Shown: one piece after another, positions 62,959-64,000 of the stretch
Layout: every line of letters begins with the position of its first letter
How positions within the stretch are numbered: the first letter of the stretch is position 1
Origin: Bacteroidales bacterium
GTDB taxonomy: Bacteria; Bacteroidota; Bacteroidia; Bacteroidales; Marinilabiliaceae
Assembly: GCA_900766825.1 (NCBI GenBank)
Contig: CAAFWU010000083.1
Coordinates: forward strand, 1 to 64,000
Direction: 5' to 3'
Length of the DNA: 64,000 nucleotides
Made by a program: the position numbers and the translations under genes
The notes under the pieces: model-generated
What the model was told of the DNA's origin: nothing
The model's input: the letters and a program-made list of their open reading frames with translations, nothing else
Databases searched by the model: none

Positions 62959-63768
62959 ATGAGCGAACAAACAGAAAGAGAAGAGGCGACCAAGGGTCAA
63001 CAGGCTCAGCGTCAGTCCGCAAGGAGTGGACGTGGCTTGTGGTATGCTGCACTGAAACTGTGCGGCTGGGGCTTGTTGTTGCTCTACTTTCCCATCATGA
63101 TGATCTTTGTTCATGCAGAATTGAACGACGTGCGCTGCACCCACATTGTGACCAATGTTCATACCAAGGGAGCCAACGTGCTGATAACAGACAACGACCT
63201 AAAGAACACCGTAAACAGGTGCTATAAGGGTCTGATTGGCACCAAGTTGAGCGAGATAAGTTACGACTCGCTGGAGCACCTTATAGAACGATCGGCTGTG
63301 GTAAAAAAGTGCCAAGCCTACCCCACGATAGACGGTGCCGTGCATGTAGAGATAAGCCAACGTGAACCTATAATGCGAGTGTTTGCCCAACGCGGCTCCT
63401 ACTACATGGACGCCGAGGGAGGCCAGATAACTGCCAACGACAACATGCGCACCCACTGCTTGGTGGTCAACGGCAACGTGAACTCCATGCCCAATAACGA
63501 CGAACTAATTCGCCTCTGCCTCTTTATAGACAGCGACCAATTTTGGAAAGCCATGATAGAGCAAGTGCACGTGACACGCAACCACGAGTTTATCTTGGTG
63601 CCACGTGTGGGCAACCACGTGGTGGAGTTGGGTACCACCGACAACATGGAGCAGAAGTTTGCCGACCTGCTCACCCTTTACAAAAAGGGTTGGGAGAAAA
63701 AGGAGTGGAACGTATACAAAAGCGTTTCGCTCAAATACAACGGTCAGATTGTCTGCACCAAACGATAG
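62959..63768 (+). CDS. ftsQ: Cell division protein FtsQ
   Basis: A 269-residue bitopic protein: about 30 cytoplasmic residues, a helix near 31-50 (ALKLCGWGLLLLYFPIMM), then a POTRA-like region and a beta domain in the periplasm. FtsQ-like strands include VEISQREPIMRVF and the YMDAEGG turn. Identity rests on topology, this motif and the position between murC and ftsA. It would join FtsB/FtsL in the divisome. Confidence 0.87.
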   Translation: MSEQTEREEATKGQQAQRQSARSGRGLWYAALKLCGWGLLLLYFPIMMIFVHAELNDVRCTHIVTNVHTKGANVLITDNDLKNTVNRCYKGLIGTKLSEISYDSLEHLIERSAVVKKCQAYPTIDGAVHVEISQREPIMRVFAQRGSYYMDAEGGQITANDNMRTHCLVVNGNVNSMPNNDELIRLCLFIDSDQFWKAMIEQVHVTRNHEFILVPRVGNHVVELGTTDNMEQKFADLLTLYKKGWEKKEWNVYKSVSLKYNGQIVCTKR

Positions 63769-63806
63769 AAAACTTATTGTCTGACAACATATAAACGCCT
63801 CACCTC

Positions 63807-64000
63807 ATGGACAATTACATCATAGCATTGGATTTGGGCACATCGCAGATTAAAGCGATGACTGCCGTGTATGACGACCAAACAGAACAAATGAGCGTTG
63901 TGCACTACGAGAGCAACAAGTCGCAGGGCATAAAACGCGGCACCATATTCAATGCAGCCGAAGCCCAAAAGGTTGTGAACAACCTGCTATTGGGTGCCGA
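63807..64000 (+). CDS. ftsA: Cell division protein FtsA, 3' part outside the window
   Basis: The first 64 codons of FtsA, the actin-like membrane tether of FtsZ. The opening MDNYIIALDLGTSQIKAM is the phosphate-1 loop of the actin fold in FtsA, followed by the start of subdomain 1C. It begins 38 bp after ftsQ, and ftsZ is expected just beyond the edge. Confidence 0.92.
   Translation, partial: MDNYIIALDLGTSQIKAMTAVYDDQTEQMSVVHYESNKSQGIKRGTIFNAAEAQKVVNNLLLGA

Overview
The window is chromosomal housekeeping sequence from a member of the Bacteroidetes, most likely order Bacteroidales. Four things point there: promoters of the TTTG-N20-TAnnTTTG type in front of rpsO, tRNA-Trp, tRNA-Val and glnN; a type III glutamine synthetase; the complete Bacteroidales-type division and cell wall (dcw) cluster; and lineage families such as DUF4293, DUF3109 and the Bacteroidetes form of YebC. 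Base composition and codon habit look even from end to end. I see no insertion sequence, prophage, integrase, CRISPR array or toxin-antitoxin pair. The window cuts a tRNA-Val at its left edge and ftsA at its right edge.

Layout. 1-1643: minus-strand tRNA-Val and folC. 1862-9112: a large receiver/PPDK_N protein, a small membrane protein and a 1075-residue secreted gluzincin/propeller protein. 9309-10798: minus-strand rnpA-yidD-recX with its terminator. 11162-13657: rex followed by three small exported proteins, one built of 30-bp tandem repeats. 13747-20614: bioD, a membrane metallophosphoesterase, recR, a membrane protein, a HAD phosphatase, a glycosyltransferase and a TPR protein. 20669-21124: a minus-strand Cys-rich lipoprotein unit with its own promoter and terminator. 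21709-26752: RHH and MerR regulators, Nif3, a zinc-ribbon coiled coil, DUF3109, yebC and rpsO. 27203-32378: glnN with a structured leader, and rnr. 32436-35590: MBL hydrolase and corA on minus, a structured RNA/terminator unit before corA, and a divergent His/Pro-rich lipoprotein. 35873-38004: cysK, tRNA-Trp and cdd. 38091-42294: a CBM20/GH77 glucanotransferase, a DUF4293 protein and a MaoC protein. 42400-42741: a candidate novel noncoding RNA of about 325 nt on minus. 42924-50216: polyprenol-phosphate mannosyltransferase, pyrC, a GldN-like lipoprotein, an exported 5'-nucleotidase and an AsmA-like protein. 50273-64000: three inverted repeats, then mraZ-rsmH-ftsL-ftsI-murE-mraY-murD-ftsW-murG-murC-ftsQ-ftsA.

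The genes work together most clearly in the dcw cluster, which makes lipid II (MurC-D-E, MraY, MurG) and builds the divisome (FtsL, FtsI, FtsW, FtsQ, FtsA). MurE carries the DNPR motif of meso-diaminopimelate-adding enzymes. rnpA-yidD-recX and the run from the MerR gene through Nif3 to the zinc-ribbon gene look like operons.

I did not find a clear new multi-gene system. The most promising unexplained signals are two RNA loci: about 42400-42741, with three tetraloop hairpins, a promoter element and a strong terminator; and about 34431-34625, a structured leader ending in a terminator whose stem overlaps a closing helix, upstream of corA. Next come the composite secreted protease-like protein (5885-9112) and the receiver/ATP-grasp protein without a swivelling histidine domain (1862-5359).
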